NCBI GenBank assembly: GCA_016295275.1
Contig: JAEDLN010000032.1
Span: forward strand, 1-14,820
DNA: 14,820 nucleotides
Origin: Kiritimatiellia bacterium
Lineage (GTDB): Bacteria > Verrucomicrobiota > Kiritimatiellia > RFP12 > UBA3636
Direction: 5' to 3'
Shown here: one piece after another, positions 1 through 6,843 of the stretch
How the letters are laid out: the number at the start of each line of letters is the position of its first letter
Position numbering within the stretch: position 1 is the stretch's first letter
Translations under genes and position numbers: made by a program
The notes under the pieces: generated by a model
Told to the model about the DNA's origin: nothing
The model's database searches: none
What the model saw: only the letters and a program-made list of their open reading frames with translations

Positions 1-37
1 AGCCTGATCCGCACGGCTGCGCCGCACGGATCAGGCT
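1..37. repeat. Imperfect inverted repeat at the left edge
   Basis: The first 37 bases form an inverted repeat. Bases 1-11 (AGCCTGATCCG) pair perfectly with 27-37, then two mismatches, then a 4-bp inner stem (14-17 with 21-24). It is GC-rich and lies inside the open reading frame of the GT87-like gene on the minus strand, where it encodes residues unlike the preceding membrane protein. The nearest T-run on the plus strand (about 48-53) is about ten bases away, so a simple rho-independent terminator is doubtful. It could be a dispersed repeat or the end of an inserted element. Confidence 0.6.
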
Positions 38-897
38 CCAACTGCTCTTTTTAGGATAAAGGCATATTGATTCGGGAATAATCCGACTAAAGAAGTCCAA
101 ATGGTTTTCCAAACCAAGAACAACGATGGAAGCTATCAATAAAAGAATGGAAAAAACGCCTCCCCATAGAACAATTTTCCATTTCTTTACAATTAGGAGA
201 AGCGGTGCCCAAAACGCTGAATAACCTTTTGTGATAGCGGCGAAAATGTAACCAAAAACGATTGCTGCCGTTTGATTTTTCAGAATACCATCCACAACTA
301 ATGCGATAGCCAACATGATGAGTGGGGAAATGTTGGATGCTGAGACAGCGTGAACCATCGGAAGACCGCATCCCATTAGAAAAATCAATGGGCTAATAAA
401 TCTCTCAGGCTTTTCTTTCCGGAAAAAATATATAAGTGTTTTTGGAGCAGAAGGAGAACAATAAATATGGCAAGAAAATTGATGATGGAAAAGAAAAAAA
501 ATGCCACAGGGTAGGAGAGAAATCCAAATGGCGTAAGCAGAAGAGCAAATGGAGGAGGATAAATATATACAGTCGATCGATTCCAGTTGCGATCCAATAA
601 GCGTGTATGTAGGGGTTCCTTTACGGTTCCAGACAGAAAAAGAACATCTCCTTGAGATTCCGGGTATAGGCAATCAGTCAAGCCGGTTGCAACCGAAAGG
701 CCAGCCATATAACATTGGGCAAAATCGGTTTTTGACAATTTAAGTTTATTCGGCAATTCATTCTGACAGAACACATTCGCAAATATAATGCATAGCCAAA
801 AGCCAACAACTGAAAGGATTCCCCAGTTTGAAAAAAGCAAACGAGATCTCATTTTTTGAATGGATTGCGTGTGAGTATAGCTGCTAAACAACAACAA
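1..897 (-). pseudogene. GT87/DUF2029-like membrane glycosyltransferase, frameshifted and truncated at the window edge
   Basis: Multi-pass membrane protein resembling polyprenol-phosphate-sugar-dependent mannosyltransferases (GT87/DUF2029). The first part (to 385) has a TM segment near residues 25-40, a DFAQCYMAGL stretch like the family's DF..yY.aG, and YPPPFALLLTPFGFLSYP, a typical family motif. It stops early at 385-387. From about position 420 a second frame continues with SPLIFLMGCGLPMVHAVSASNISPL and AAITKGYSAFWAPLLLIVKKW (both typical of this family) and stays open to position 1. Adding one A to the A6 run at 423-428 joins the frames as YIFFRKEKPERF. This is either a real frameshift (possibly slippage or phase variation) or a sequencing error. 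The start may be TTG at 897 (AGAGAG upstream) or ATG at 852. It lies 15 bp behind the GT2 gene and is probably co-transcribed. The DNA is AT-rich compared with the rest of the window. Confidence 0.72.
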
Positions 898-912
898 CGA
901 TGTTTTCTCTCT

Positions 913-1728
913 TTATTTGAAGAGGTTGTAGCGTAGGATGCACCAAATGGCCCGGAATCCGTCTTTCCAACCGATTTTCTTGCCTTCTTTGTAAGTGCGT
1001 CCATCGTAGCTGATACCGATTTCATAGATTCGGTAACCGGACTTGGCAATGTATGCCGTAATTTCCGGTTCAAACCCGAAGCGGTTTTGACGCAGTTTCG
1101 GTAAAATGTCTTGAATGACATCGCGACGGAAAACCTTGTAGCAGGTTTCCATATCTGTGAGATTGAGATCGGTAAAGAAGTTGGATAGCGTGGTAAGGAA
1201 TTGATTGCCGACAGAATGCCAATAGTACAAAACACGATGAGCACCATATCCGGCAAAGCGGCTTCCGAAGACGACATCTGCTTTCTTTTGGAGAATCGGG
1301 GCAAGGAGGAATGGATATTCTGCCGGGTTGTACTCCAAATCCGCGTCTTGGATGAGGATGACATCGCCCGTGGCGTGTGCGAATCCGGTCCGAAGGGCAG
1401 CTCCTTTTCCTTGATTCTTTTCGTGTTCGAGAAGTAGAATGGAATTGACTGCATCGTCTTGGAATTCTTTGGCGAGTTTTTCCATGACGATTTTTGAAGC
1501 GTCCTTGCTACAGTCGTTTATCAAGATGATTTGCTTGCGGATCGGAACCGCCGCAACAGTATGAACCAATTTGTCCAGCGTTTTCTCTTCGTTGTAAACT
1601 GGAATCACGACAGAGAGGCAAAAACTTTCGGGAATAGAATAGATTCCGAGCGATTGACAGAATGTTTTTCCGAACTGTTTTTCCAGGGAAAGGGCGACAT
1701 CGCGAGAGCAGAGAAATGAGTTCATCAT
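913..1728 (-). CDS. Family 2 glycosyltransferase (DPM1/polyprenyl-phosphate sugar transferase type)
   Basis: Cytoplasmic GT-A glycosyltransferase that transfers a sugar from a nucleotide donor, possibly onto a polyprenyl phosphate carrier. Numbered from the TTG at 1734, residues 41-50 read SVVIPVYNEE, followed by LINDCSKD (71-78), NQGKGAALRTG (107-117) and the metal-binding D130-A-D132. GSRF (157-160) and a FGFEPEI acceptor-side motif (219-225) also fit the family. No C-terminal membrane pair is seen. The TTG at 1734 is possible, but ATG at 1728 or 1725 is more likely; none has a good Shine-Dalgarno sequence. It is followed after 15 bp by the GT87-like gene. A GT2 that loads a lipid carrier beside a GT87 that uses lipid-linked sugar is a sensible pair, but that pairing is inference. 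The substrate cannot be told from sequence. Confidence 0.9.
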   Translation of the reverse strand: MMNSFLCSRDVALSLEKQFGKTFCQSLGIYSIPESFCLSVVIPVYNEEKTLDKLVHTVAAVPIRKQIILINDCSKDASKIVMEKLAKEFQDDAVNSILLLEHEKNQGKGAALRTGFAHATGDVILIQDADLEYNPAEYPFLLAPILQKKADVVFGSRFAGYGAHRVLYYWHSVGNQFLTTLSNFFTDLNLTDMETCYKVFRRDVIQDILPKLRQNRFGFEPEITAYIAKSGYRIYEIGISYDGRTYKEGKKIGWKDGFRAIWCILRYNLFK

Positions 1729-1778
1729 GAACAAACAGGTTAAGTCGTTGGTCGTATTGCGAGAAAAAATCTATTACA

Positions 1779-1807
1779 ATAATACAATTTACGGAAAAAA
1801 AAAACAA
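1779..1807 (-). promoter_or_regulatory. Candidate sigma-70 promoter for the glycosyltransferase pair
   Basis: On the minus strand, a -35 box TTGTTT (1807-1802) and a -10 box TATTAT (1784-1779, 5 of 6 to consensus) are 17 bp apart. Transcription would start near 1772, about 45 bases before the likely ATG. The spacer holds a run of ten T on this strand (A at 1795-1804). Confidence 0.45.
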
Positions 1808-1884
1808 GAAAAATCAGACTTTTGTTCATTCTTCTGAGTTTGGCAAACGCTACCCTTTGTCGTAGGAAAGAAGGAGATAAAATC

Positions 1885-1925
1885 AAACGCTCTATTCGGA
1901 GCGATTTGCGCCGAATAGAGCGTTT
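1885..1925 (-). terminator. Strong hairpin, possible second terminator on the minus strand
   Basis: A perfect 15-bp inverted repeat: AAACGCTCTATTCGG at 1885-1899 pairs with 1911-1925, with an 11-base loop. On the minus strand the stem is followed by GATTTTATC, a modest T-rich tail; on the plus strand no T-tract follows. It may act as a back-up terminator behind galE, shielding the glycosyltransferase promoter just downstream, or it may be a structured element of unknown role. Confidence 0.55.
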
Positions 1926-1996
1926 CTCATTGGAACGGACTTTCCAATCCAGTTTTGGGGGCTTATCAGGAATTTTGTTTTCGGGTTACGATAAAG

Positions 1997-2035
1997 AAAA
2001 GAAGGCGAACCGAGAGATTCGATTCGCCTTCTTTT
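1997..2035 (-). terminator. Rho-independent terminator of the galE cluster
   Basis: A perfect 13-bp stem (AAAAGAAGGCGAA at 1997-2009 with 2023-2035) around a 13-base loop begins 18 bases after the galE stop. On the minus strand its 3' arm ends in CTTTT and runs into CTTTATC, a typical U-rich tail. The plus-strand side also ends in CTTTT, so it could work both ways, but no plus-strand gene ends here. Confidence 0.75.
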
Positions 2036-2052
2036 AGAGATGGGTGGGGAGG

Positions 2053-3024
2053 TTATTTCCCGTAGCCGTGAGGGTGCGCTTGATGCCAAGCCCAAGCGGT
2101 TTCAATAATGGCCTCCGGATCTTTGTACCGGGCTTCCCAACCGAGGCATTTCTTTGCTTTTGCGGGATTTGCGACGAGTTCGGCGGGGTCTCCGGCGCGG
2201 CGCGGGGTGGAGGAAGCGGGGATGGGGTGCTTTGTGACGCGGCGGGCTGCTTCCAGAATTTCTTTGACGGAGAAACCGCGTCCCGTTCCAAGGTTGATGG
2301 CGCCTGTGAATTCGGAAAGGAGGGCTCGGAGATGGGCATCCGCGAGGTCGGTCACATGGACATAGTCGCGGATGCAGGTTCCGTCCGGGGTCGGATAATC
2401 ATCGCCAAAGATCTCGAATTTTTCCTTTTGTCCGAGAGCGACCTTCAGGATATTGGGGATGATATGGGTTTCGACGGCATGATCTTCCCCGAGATTTCCC
2501 TCGGCGCCGCAGGCGTTGAAGTAGCGGAGGAAGACGGGGCGGAAGCCATGGATTTTCGCAAACCACTTCAGCATTTCCTCCAGCATGAGCTTGGAGTGTC
2601 CGTAGGGGTTTGTCGGATCTTGGATGGTATCTTCCGTAATGGGGAGCGTTTCCGGCTGGCCGTAGGTTGCGCAGGTCGAGGAGAAGATGATGCGTTTGCA
2701 ATCGACCTCGAGCATTGCGTTGATGAGGTTGATGCCACCGACGTCGTTGTTCCGATAGTATTTTCCGGGATGGGCGGAGGATTCCCCGACAAGCGCATAT
2801 GCCGCGAAGTGCATGACGGCGTCCGGGCGAACGGCTCTCATGGCGGAACGGATATCTTCTTCTCGGCAGAGGTTGCCGATCAGCAGGCGTGCGCGTGGAT
2901 CGATCGCTTCGACATGTCCCAATTCGAGGGAGTCGAAAATAACGACTTGATGACCGGCATCCAACAGATGCTTGACCGTAACACTGCCGATATAGCCGGC
3001 TCCACCGGTGACGAGAACGTTCAT
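2053..3024 (-). CDS. galE: UDP-glucose 4-epimerase
   Basis: Interconverts UDP-glucose and UDP-galactose (extended short-chain dehydrogenase/reductase family, cytoplasmic, NAD-bound), supplying sugars for surface polysaccharide or galactose use. At 323 residues it is slightly shorter than the E. coli enzyme (338). Visible features: the NAD-binding GGAGYIG (7-13), the catalytic Ser/Thr at 116-117, Y141xxxK145 (YGHSK), RYFNACGA (167-174), and the GTCIRDYVHVTDLADAH stretch (215-231), strongly diagnostic of GalE. The ATG at 3024 is only 6 bases after the lpxD stop, so the two are almost certainly translated from one message. A strong hairpin terminator follows the stop. A 4-epimerase acting on another UDP-sugar (for example a GlcNAc epimerase) cannot be excluded. 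Confidence 0.95.
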   Translation of the reverse strand: MNVLVTGGAGYIGSVTVKHLLDAGHQVVIFDSLELGHVEAIDPRARLLIGNLCREEDIRSAMRAVRPDAVMHFAAYALVGESSAHPGKYYRNNDVGGINLINAMLEVDCKRIIFSSTCATYGQPETLPITEDTIQDPTNPYGHSKLMLEEMLKWFAKIHGFRPVFLRYFNACGAEGNLGEDHAVETHIIPNILKVALGQKEKFEIFGDDYPTPDGTCIRDYVHVTDLADAHLRALLSEFTGAINLGTGRGFSVKEILEAARRVTKHPIPASSTPRRAGDPAELVANPAKAKKCLGWEARYKDPEAIIETAWAWHQAHPHGYGK

Positions 3025-3030
3025 TCTTTT

Positions 3031-4095
3031 TTACGATTCGGATGATTTTTGATTGGATTGAAGAGCTTGAAGCTGTGCGCGGAGTTCGGCGACTTCTTTT
3101 TGGAGATTTTCCACGGTACGGGGCATATGGAAGAGTCGAAGGGCCTCGCGTTTGGGGACGGCGGGCGAACCGATGTACTGACCGGGGACGCGCAAATCGC
3201 CCGGGACGCCGGCGTTGGCGAGCACCTCGACGCCATCGGCGATTGTGAGGTGTCCGGCTACGCCGACCTTTCCCCAAAGCATGACACCGGTACCCAGGTG
3301 GGTGGACCCGGCGATGCCGACTTGCGAAACGATTCCGCAGCATGGGCCCGTGCGGACATTGTGGCCGATTTGGACAAGGTTGTCGATTTTCGTGTTGCAG
3401 CCGATTTTGGTAGCTCCGAAACGGGCCCGATCGATGGTGGTATTCGCACCGATTTCCACGTCATCTTCGATTTCGACGATACCCAGTTGCGGAATTTTAT
3501 CGATCTTGATGCCTTCCGCCGTAATGGATGTGGCATATCCGTAGCCGTCGGCACCGATGACGGAGCCGTTATGGATGGTTACGCGTTTCCCGAGGCGGCA
3601 ACGTTCGCGGATGGAAACCATCGGATAGAGGTGCACGTCTTCGGCGAGAACGCATTCCTCGGCGACAACGACATGCGCCTCGATGACGGTCCGGTCGCCG
3701 ATGACGGCACCATCGCCGATTACGGCGTATGGACCGATGTAGACGTCTTTGCCAAGCGTCACGTTTTCGCCGATGACGGCCGTCGGATGGACGCCGGGTT
3801 TTCGAACGATTGGGGGGAGGGTGAAGAGGGGAACGGCGGCGGCAAATGCCTTGTCGGGAGAATCGACCCGAATCAAGACGGCCGTATCAGGGGCTTTTCC
3901 GGCAAAATCCTTGTGAACCAAAACAGCGGAAGCGCGCGTTGTCTCGACTTGCTTCGTATACTTGGCATTTGCCAGAAAGGAAAGATCGCCCAGGAGAGCG
4001 TCATGCAGGGAGGCAATGCCTGTGATTTCGCATTCCGCAGAGGAGGCCGGATCGATCGTTCCGCCGATTTTTACGAGTAAATCGCGCAGCTTCAT
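3031..4095 (-). CDS. lpxD: UDP-3-O-acyl-glucosamine N-acyltransferase (lipid A biosynthesis)
   Basis: Third step of lipid A synthesis: transfers an acyl chain from acyl-ACP to the 2-amino group of UDP-3-O-acyl-glucosamine in the cytoplasm. At 354 residues it is close to E. coli LpxD (341). The N-terminal uridine-binding domain (1-100) includes the GDLSFLANAKY stretch (36-46). It is followed by hexapeptide repeats of the left-handed beta-helix (about 103-310), for example IGENVTLGKDVYIGPYAVIG. The catalytic base is H245 in QIGHNV, and IGADGYGY (180-187) is an LpxD hallmark. The C-terminus (326-346) is a short predicted coiled coil. The ATG overlaps the ompH stop as ATGA (4 bp), and galE starts 6 bp after its own stop, so the three genes form a tight operon. 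Its presence implies an LPS-type outer membrane. Confidence 0.97.
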   Translation of the reverse strand: MKLRDLLVKIGGTIDPASSAECEITGIASLHDALLGDLSFLANAKYTKQVETTRASAVLVHKDFAGKAPDTAVLIRVDSPDKAFAAAVPLFTLPPIVRKPGVHPTAVIGENVTLGKDVYIGPYAVIGDGAVIGDRTVIEAHVVVAEECVLAEDVHLYPMVSIRERCRLGKRVTIHNGSVIGADGYGYATSITAEGIKIDKIPQLGIVEIEDDVEIGANTTIDRARFGATKIGCNTKIDNLVQIGHNVRTGPCCGIVSQVGIAGSTHLGTGVMLWGKVGVAGHLTIADGVEVLANAGVPGDLRVPGQYIGSPAVPKREALRLFHMPRTVENLQKEVAELRAQLQALQSNQKSSES

Positions 4096-4772
4096 AGTTC
4101 GTTTCCTTTTTCGGAGAGAGCGGCCTCGCGGCGGGCATTCAATTCATCGACGATTTTCTTGGATTCTTCGAAGGTCTTTTCGGCTGTGGCGCGGTCGCCT
4201 TTGGTCGCGGCAATCAGCGCATCGGTGACATCCAAGGCTTCGGAGCAGAAAACGACACTGGGAATCGGGATGACGGCGCGGCGGAAGGAGGAGTCCAGCA
4301 CGAGGTCGTATCCATTCTTTTCAGCAAGTTCCTTGGTCGCTTTGGCAATATCGGCCAGAACCTCATCGACGCTTTCGTCCTTCCGTTTCCGGAGTTGGTT
4401 TTCCATATCGGCAACGATTCGGCGATAGTTGTTTTCCGCGTTGCGCGCTCTGATTGCGGCCTGTTGGAGAGTGTCCATCGCCTCGCGTTTCTTGAGATCG
4501 GTGAGGATTGGATTGTTATGTGCCTCTCGGGCGCTTTCTTCCGCGCTGCGGAATTGCTCAACTGCCTTTTCGTAAGCTTGTTTTGCGGGAAGGGATTCGG
4601 CTTCGAGCTTTTCGGCCAGTGTCTGGAGATCGGTCTTGTTCTGGATTGTTTTGGGGTGGGCGAGCAAGACGAGCTCCATGTTGGCGGCTACGATTTTAGA
4701 CGCGGCGTGCGAGAACGGAACGGCGCTTACGCAGAGGGCGGCAACAAGGGAAAAGAGAAGAAAACGATGCAT
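4092..4772 (-). CDS. OmpH/Skp family periplasmic chaperone
   Basis: Predicted periplasmic holdase for unfolded outer-membrane proteins (OmpH/Skp family). A signal peptide is clear: basic HR, a hydrophobic core (4-18) and an SHA cleavage site near residue 23. The body (about 45-155) is long charged helix with many Ala, Glu, Lys and Arg, as in the Skp tentacles. It is followed by NGYDLVLDSS (153-162) and VVFCSEALDVTDALI (173-187), matching the family's end of the beta body. The extra C-terminal helix makes it longer (226 residues) than E. coli Skp (161). The gene overlaps lpxD by 4 bp, the usual skp-lpxD neighbourhood, but bamA is not the upstream gene here. No Shine-Dalgarno sequence is seen; instead CCTCCC lies just before the ATG on the coding strand. 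Confidence 0.87.
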   Translation of the reverse strand: MHRFLLFSLVAALCVSAVPFSHAASKIVAANMELVLLAHPKTIQNKTDLQTLAEKLEAESLPAKQAYEKAVEQFRSAEESAREAHNNPILTDLKKREAMDTLQQAAIRARNAENNYRRIVADMENQLRKRKDESVDEVLADIAKATKELAEKNGYDLVLDSSFRRAVIPIPSVVFCSEALDVTDALIAATKGDRATAEKTFEESKKIVDELNARREAALSEKGNEL

Positions 4773-4823
4773 TTGAAGGGAGGAAAAACGAACAAAAGAA
4801 AACGGGAAAAGGGCGTTCCGGTA

Positions 4824-6659
4824 TTACGCTTCGGGCGCGGGCGCTTCCGGCGCGGGCGCTTCCGGCTCGGGTGCTTCTGGCGCGGGTGCTTCTGGCGCGG
4901 GCGCTTCCGGTGCGGGCGCTTCCGGTGCGGGTGCTTCGGGCGCGGGTGCTTCCGGCGCGGGTGCTTCTGGCGCGGTCGCTTCTGGCGCGGGCGCTTCTGG
5001 TGCGGGCGCTTCCGGCGCGGGTGCTTCTGGCGCGGGCGCTTCCGGTGTGGGCGTTTCCGGCGCGGGCGCTTCTGGCGCGGGGACCTTGGATGTCTTTGGA
5101 GCGGGTGAATTCAGATTCCGGTAGAAAGGGTGTTGTTCCGGGAGGGCGAGAATGCCATTTGTGTAGGCAATCAAATGACCTCTGCGAATCAAGAACTCGA
5201 GTTGCTTGCGAATGAGATTTGCCTTGTTTTCCGGAGTGCCTTCGGGAACGAGTGCCTCGAGCAGTTCGGTTTGTGTCGTTCCGGTATGAACGGTAACATA
5301 ATCGAGGATTTCCTTAATCTCGGCCACGGTTGAAGCGGCGTTGATCGGTTTGGGCTCGATGGGTGTCACGAATTCCTCGCGATGTGCGTCGGAGGCGCGG
5401 AAAAGGAACAGTTTGCGGGAGCGAAGACCTCCGCGGACAGCAAAAAAGAGCGAATTGACATAGAGGGTCTGTTCTTTACGCCAAGCATCGCGGATTTCCT
5501 CGATCATATTGGGATCGGGAAGCGTCAGGGATACGGCGTGGGAGCAGGTGACCTGTGTAACGGAGCGGCGGAGGCGTTCGGCGATTTCCGTCTTGAAGAT
5601 TTGTTCCGCTTCATTCCGGGTATAGCGCTTGACTTCCGGCACCGGTTCTGCTGCGGGAGCGGCCTCGGGGGCAGGCGTTTCGGCGACATCCCCGGATGGC
5701 TCGGCAGGCGTTGTGGGTGCTTCGGCAGAAGCCGGAGCGGTCGCCTTTTGGGCGTCCTTCTTGGCGTGTTTGGCAGAAGGCTTGTTACGGGAAAGTGGAT
5801 CGGCCGCGGGAAGTTCTTCCTTTCGGATCCAAAGCGTTTCTTTTGATGCTTCGGTGCGCCACTGCTCAATCACCTCCGGATCGGTGACGAGTTCGATACG
5901 GGAGCGGTATTCCGCTTCGCTCATACCGGCGCAAGGACCGTTGAGCATTTCGAGAATGCGTTTGTTGTAGGTATGGTAATTGGGTGGTGCGAGGAGTTTT
6001 CCGGTTATGCCGCAACGGGCTACGGAGGAGAAATTGCCGGTAGGAGCGGGAATGTCGACCTCGACGGGATCGAAGTAATCCGTCAGGTGGGACAGCAAGT
6101 GCTGATTGAGCTTTTCGCGGTCAGTCGTAAACCAACCGCAAAAGCGGCATTGATGGTAGGTCTGTTCGGGTTGGTCTTTTTTCGGCAGAATCCGAACAAG
6201 GATCGATTCCGGTTCCTTGTAGAAAAGCTTCACGATGTCGTGGAGCGACATGGCGCGGTTTGCCGCAAACACCTTGTGCGCGATCAAGGCAAGCGCATTC
6301 TGTGCCGGAAGGAAATTCACGGCGTACGGGGCAGGCGGGCGTACGGGACGTGGCTGCTTTCGGAAGGCCTTGCGGTTGTTGGGCGCGGAGATGTCGGACG
6401 TACCGTTCTCGCGCCGGTCATTGCGGGGCGTACGGGACGCGTCATCGCGGAATCGGTTCCGCTCGAAATCGCGCCGTTTTCCATCGTACCGATTATCGCG
6501 ACGATCGCCTGACCGTTTCTCGCTTTTTTGAAAATCGCGGGAAGAGTAACGATTGATTTGGATGTAATTTTCCTCGGCATCATCGCGGGTCCAGCTGGGC
6601 CCGAAGGAAATGCCTTCGAAAGGATTGATCTGATCGGAAGTCTGATCGCCGTCGTTCAT
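4824..6659 (-). CDS. Uncharacterised protein with a C2H2 zinc finger, disordered basic N-terminus and (PAPEA)n tail
   Basis: 611 residues, function unknown. Residues 35-110 are low-complexity and rich in Arg, Asp and Asn, as in RNA-binding disordered tails. A folded part (111-285) holds a textbook zinc finger C171-x2-C174-x12-H187-x3-H191, then CGITGKLLAPPNYHTYN (216-232). An Ala/Pro/Glu linker (286-345) leads to a second folded part (346-515) without recognisable catalytic motifs. Within it, TQTELLEAL and RKQLEFLIRRGHLIAYTNGILAL look like a winged-helix module. Residues about 526-611 are a repeat of PAPEA. I recall similar proteins in Verrucomicrobiota, not verified. It starts the minus-strand cluster, 51 bp before ompH, and has its own likely promoter. 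A nucleic-acid-binding role is inference from the finger and basic tail. The repeat suggests a flexible spacer. No signal peptide or membrane segment is seen. Confidence 0.85.
   Translation of the reverse strand: MNDGDQTSDQINPFEGISFGPSWTRDDAEENYIQINRYSSRDFQKSEKRSGDRRDNRYDGKRRDFERNRFRDDASRTPRNDRRENGTSDISAPNNRKAFRKQPRPVRPPAPYAVNFLPAQNALALIAHKVFAANRAMSLHDIVKLFYKEPESILVRILPKKDQPEQTYHQCRFCGWFTTDREKLNQHLLSHLTDYFDPVEVDIPAPTGNFSSVARCGITGKLLAPPNYHTYNKRILEMLNGPCAGMSEAEYRSRIELVTDPEVIEQWRTEASKETLWIRKEELPAADPLSRNKPSAKHAKKDAQKATAPASAEAPTTPAEPSGDVAETPAPEAAPAAEPVPEVKRYTRNEAEQIFKTEIAERLRRSVTQVTCSHAVSLTLPDPNMIEEIRDAWRKEQTLYVNSLFFAVRGGLRSRKLFLFRASDAHREEFVTPIEPKPINAASTVAEIKEILDYVTVHTGTTQTELLEALVPEGTPENKANLIRKQLEFLIRRGHLIAYTNGILALPEQHPFYRNLNSPAPKTSKVPAPEAPAPETPTPEAPAPEAPAPEAPAPEAPAPEATAPEAPAPEAPAPEAPAPEAPAPEAPAPEAPAPEAPEPEAPAPEAPAPEA
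4828..5082. repeat. 15-bp tandem repeat, 17 units, coding for the PAPEA tail
   Basis: Seventeen consecutive 15-base units with consensus GCTTCYGGYGCGGGY on the plus strand, at the 3' end of the 611-aa gene. The units differ mostly at third codon positions (C/T/G variants), so the protein repeat is kept nearly perfect. Odd units include GCTTCCGGCTCGGGT (4858-4872), one ending GCGGTC (4963-4977) and one starting GTTTC (5053-5067). Such minisatellites often vary in copy number between strains. Confidence 0.95.
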
Positions 6660-6711
6660 AGGATGGAAATCTGCTAAATATCGTTGATTTCAGTAGAGTC
6701 GTTCACGGGTG

Positions 6712-6740
6712 ATTGTATGTGTTTCGACCCATAAAATCAA
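6712..6740 (-). promoter_or_regulatory. Candidate sigma-70 promoter for the zinc-finger/ompH/lpxD/galE cluster
   Basis: On the minus strand, TTGATT (6740-6735, 4 of 6) and TACAAT (6717-6712, 5 of 6) are 17 bp apart. The start of transcription would fall near 6705, about 45 bases before the ATG at 6659. It sits in the 184-bp gap shared with the divergent aroB gene. Confidence 0.5.
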
Positions 6741-6843
6741 GTCGAATGCATTGCGGCGGCGCGTCGTTTCCGTGGCATGGCGCGAGGGGCGGCGCCTATC
6801 CCGCCGAGCGGACAGGTCTTGCGGTTGCGGGGGATGGTGGAAT

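Noticed and set aside
1822..2037. Plus-strand 71-residue frame
   Set aside because: It is made largely of the two hairpins; no ribosome-binding site or family likeness.
2044..4080. Long open plus-strand frames opposite galE and lpxD (333 and 343 residues)
   Set aside because: They mirror GC-rich codons of well-recognised genes, have no family features and no ribosome-binding sites.
4828..5082. Possible CRISPR array because of regular repeats
   Set aside because: Units are directly contiguous 15-mers with no spacers and lie in a coding frame.
4395..5215. Plus-strand frames with Gly/Arg/Cys or Leu/Ala/Arg repeats
   Set aside because: Antisense readings of the PAPEA-coding repeat; the minus-strand frame is the one kept by synonymous variation.
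6660..6843. Clear promoter for aroB
   Set aside because: TAAAAT at 6732-6737 lacks a usable -35 box at the right distance, so only the minus-strand promoter is called.
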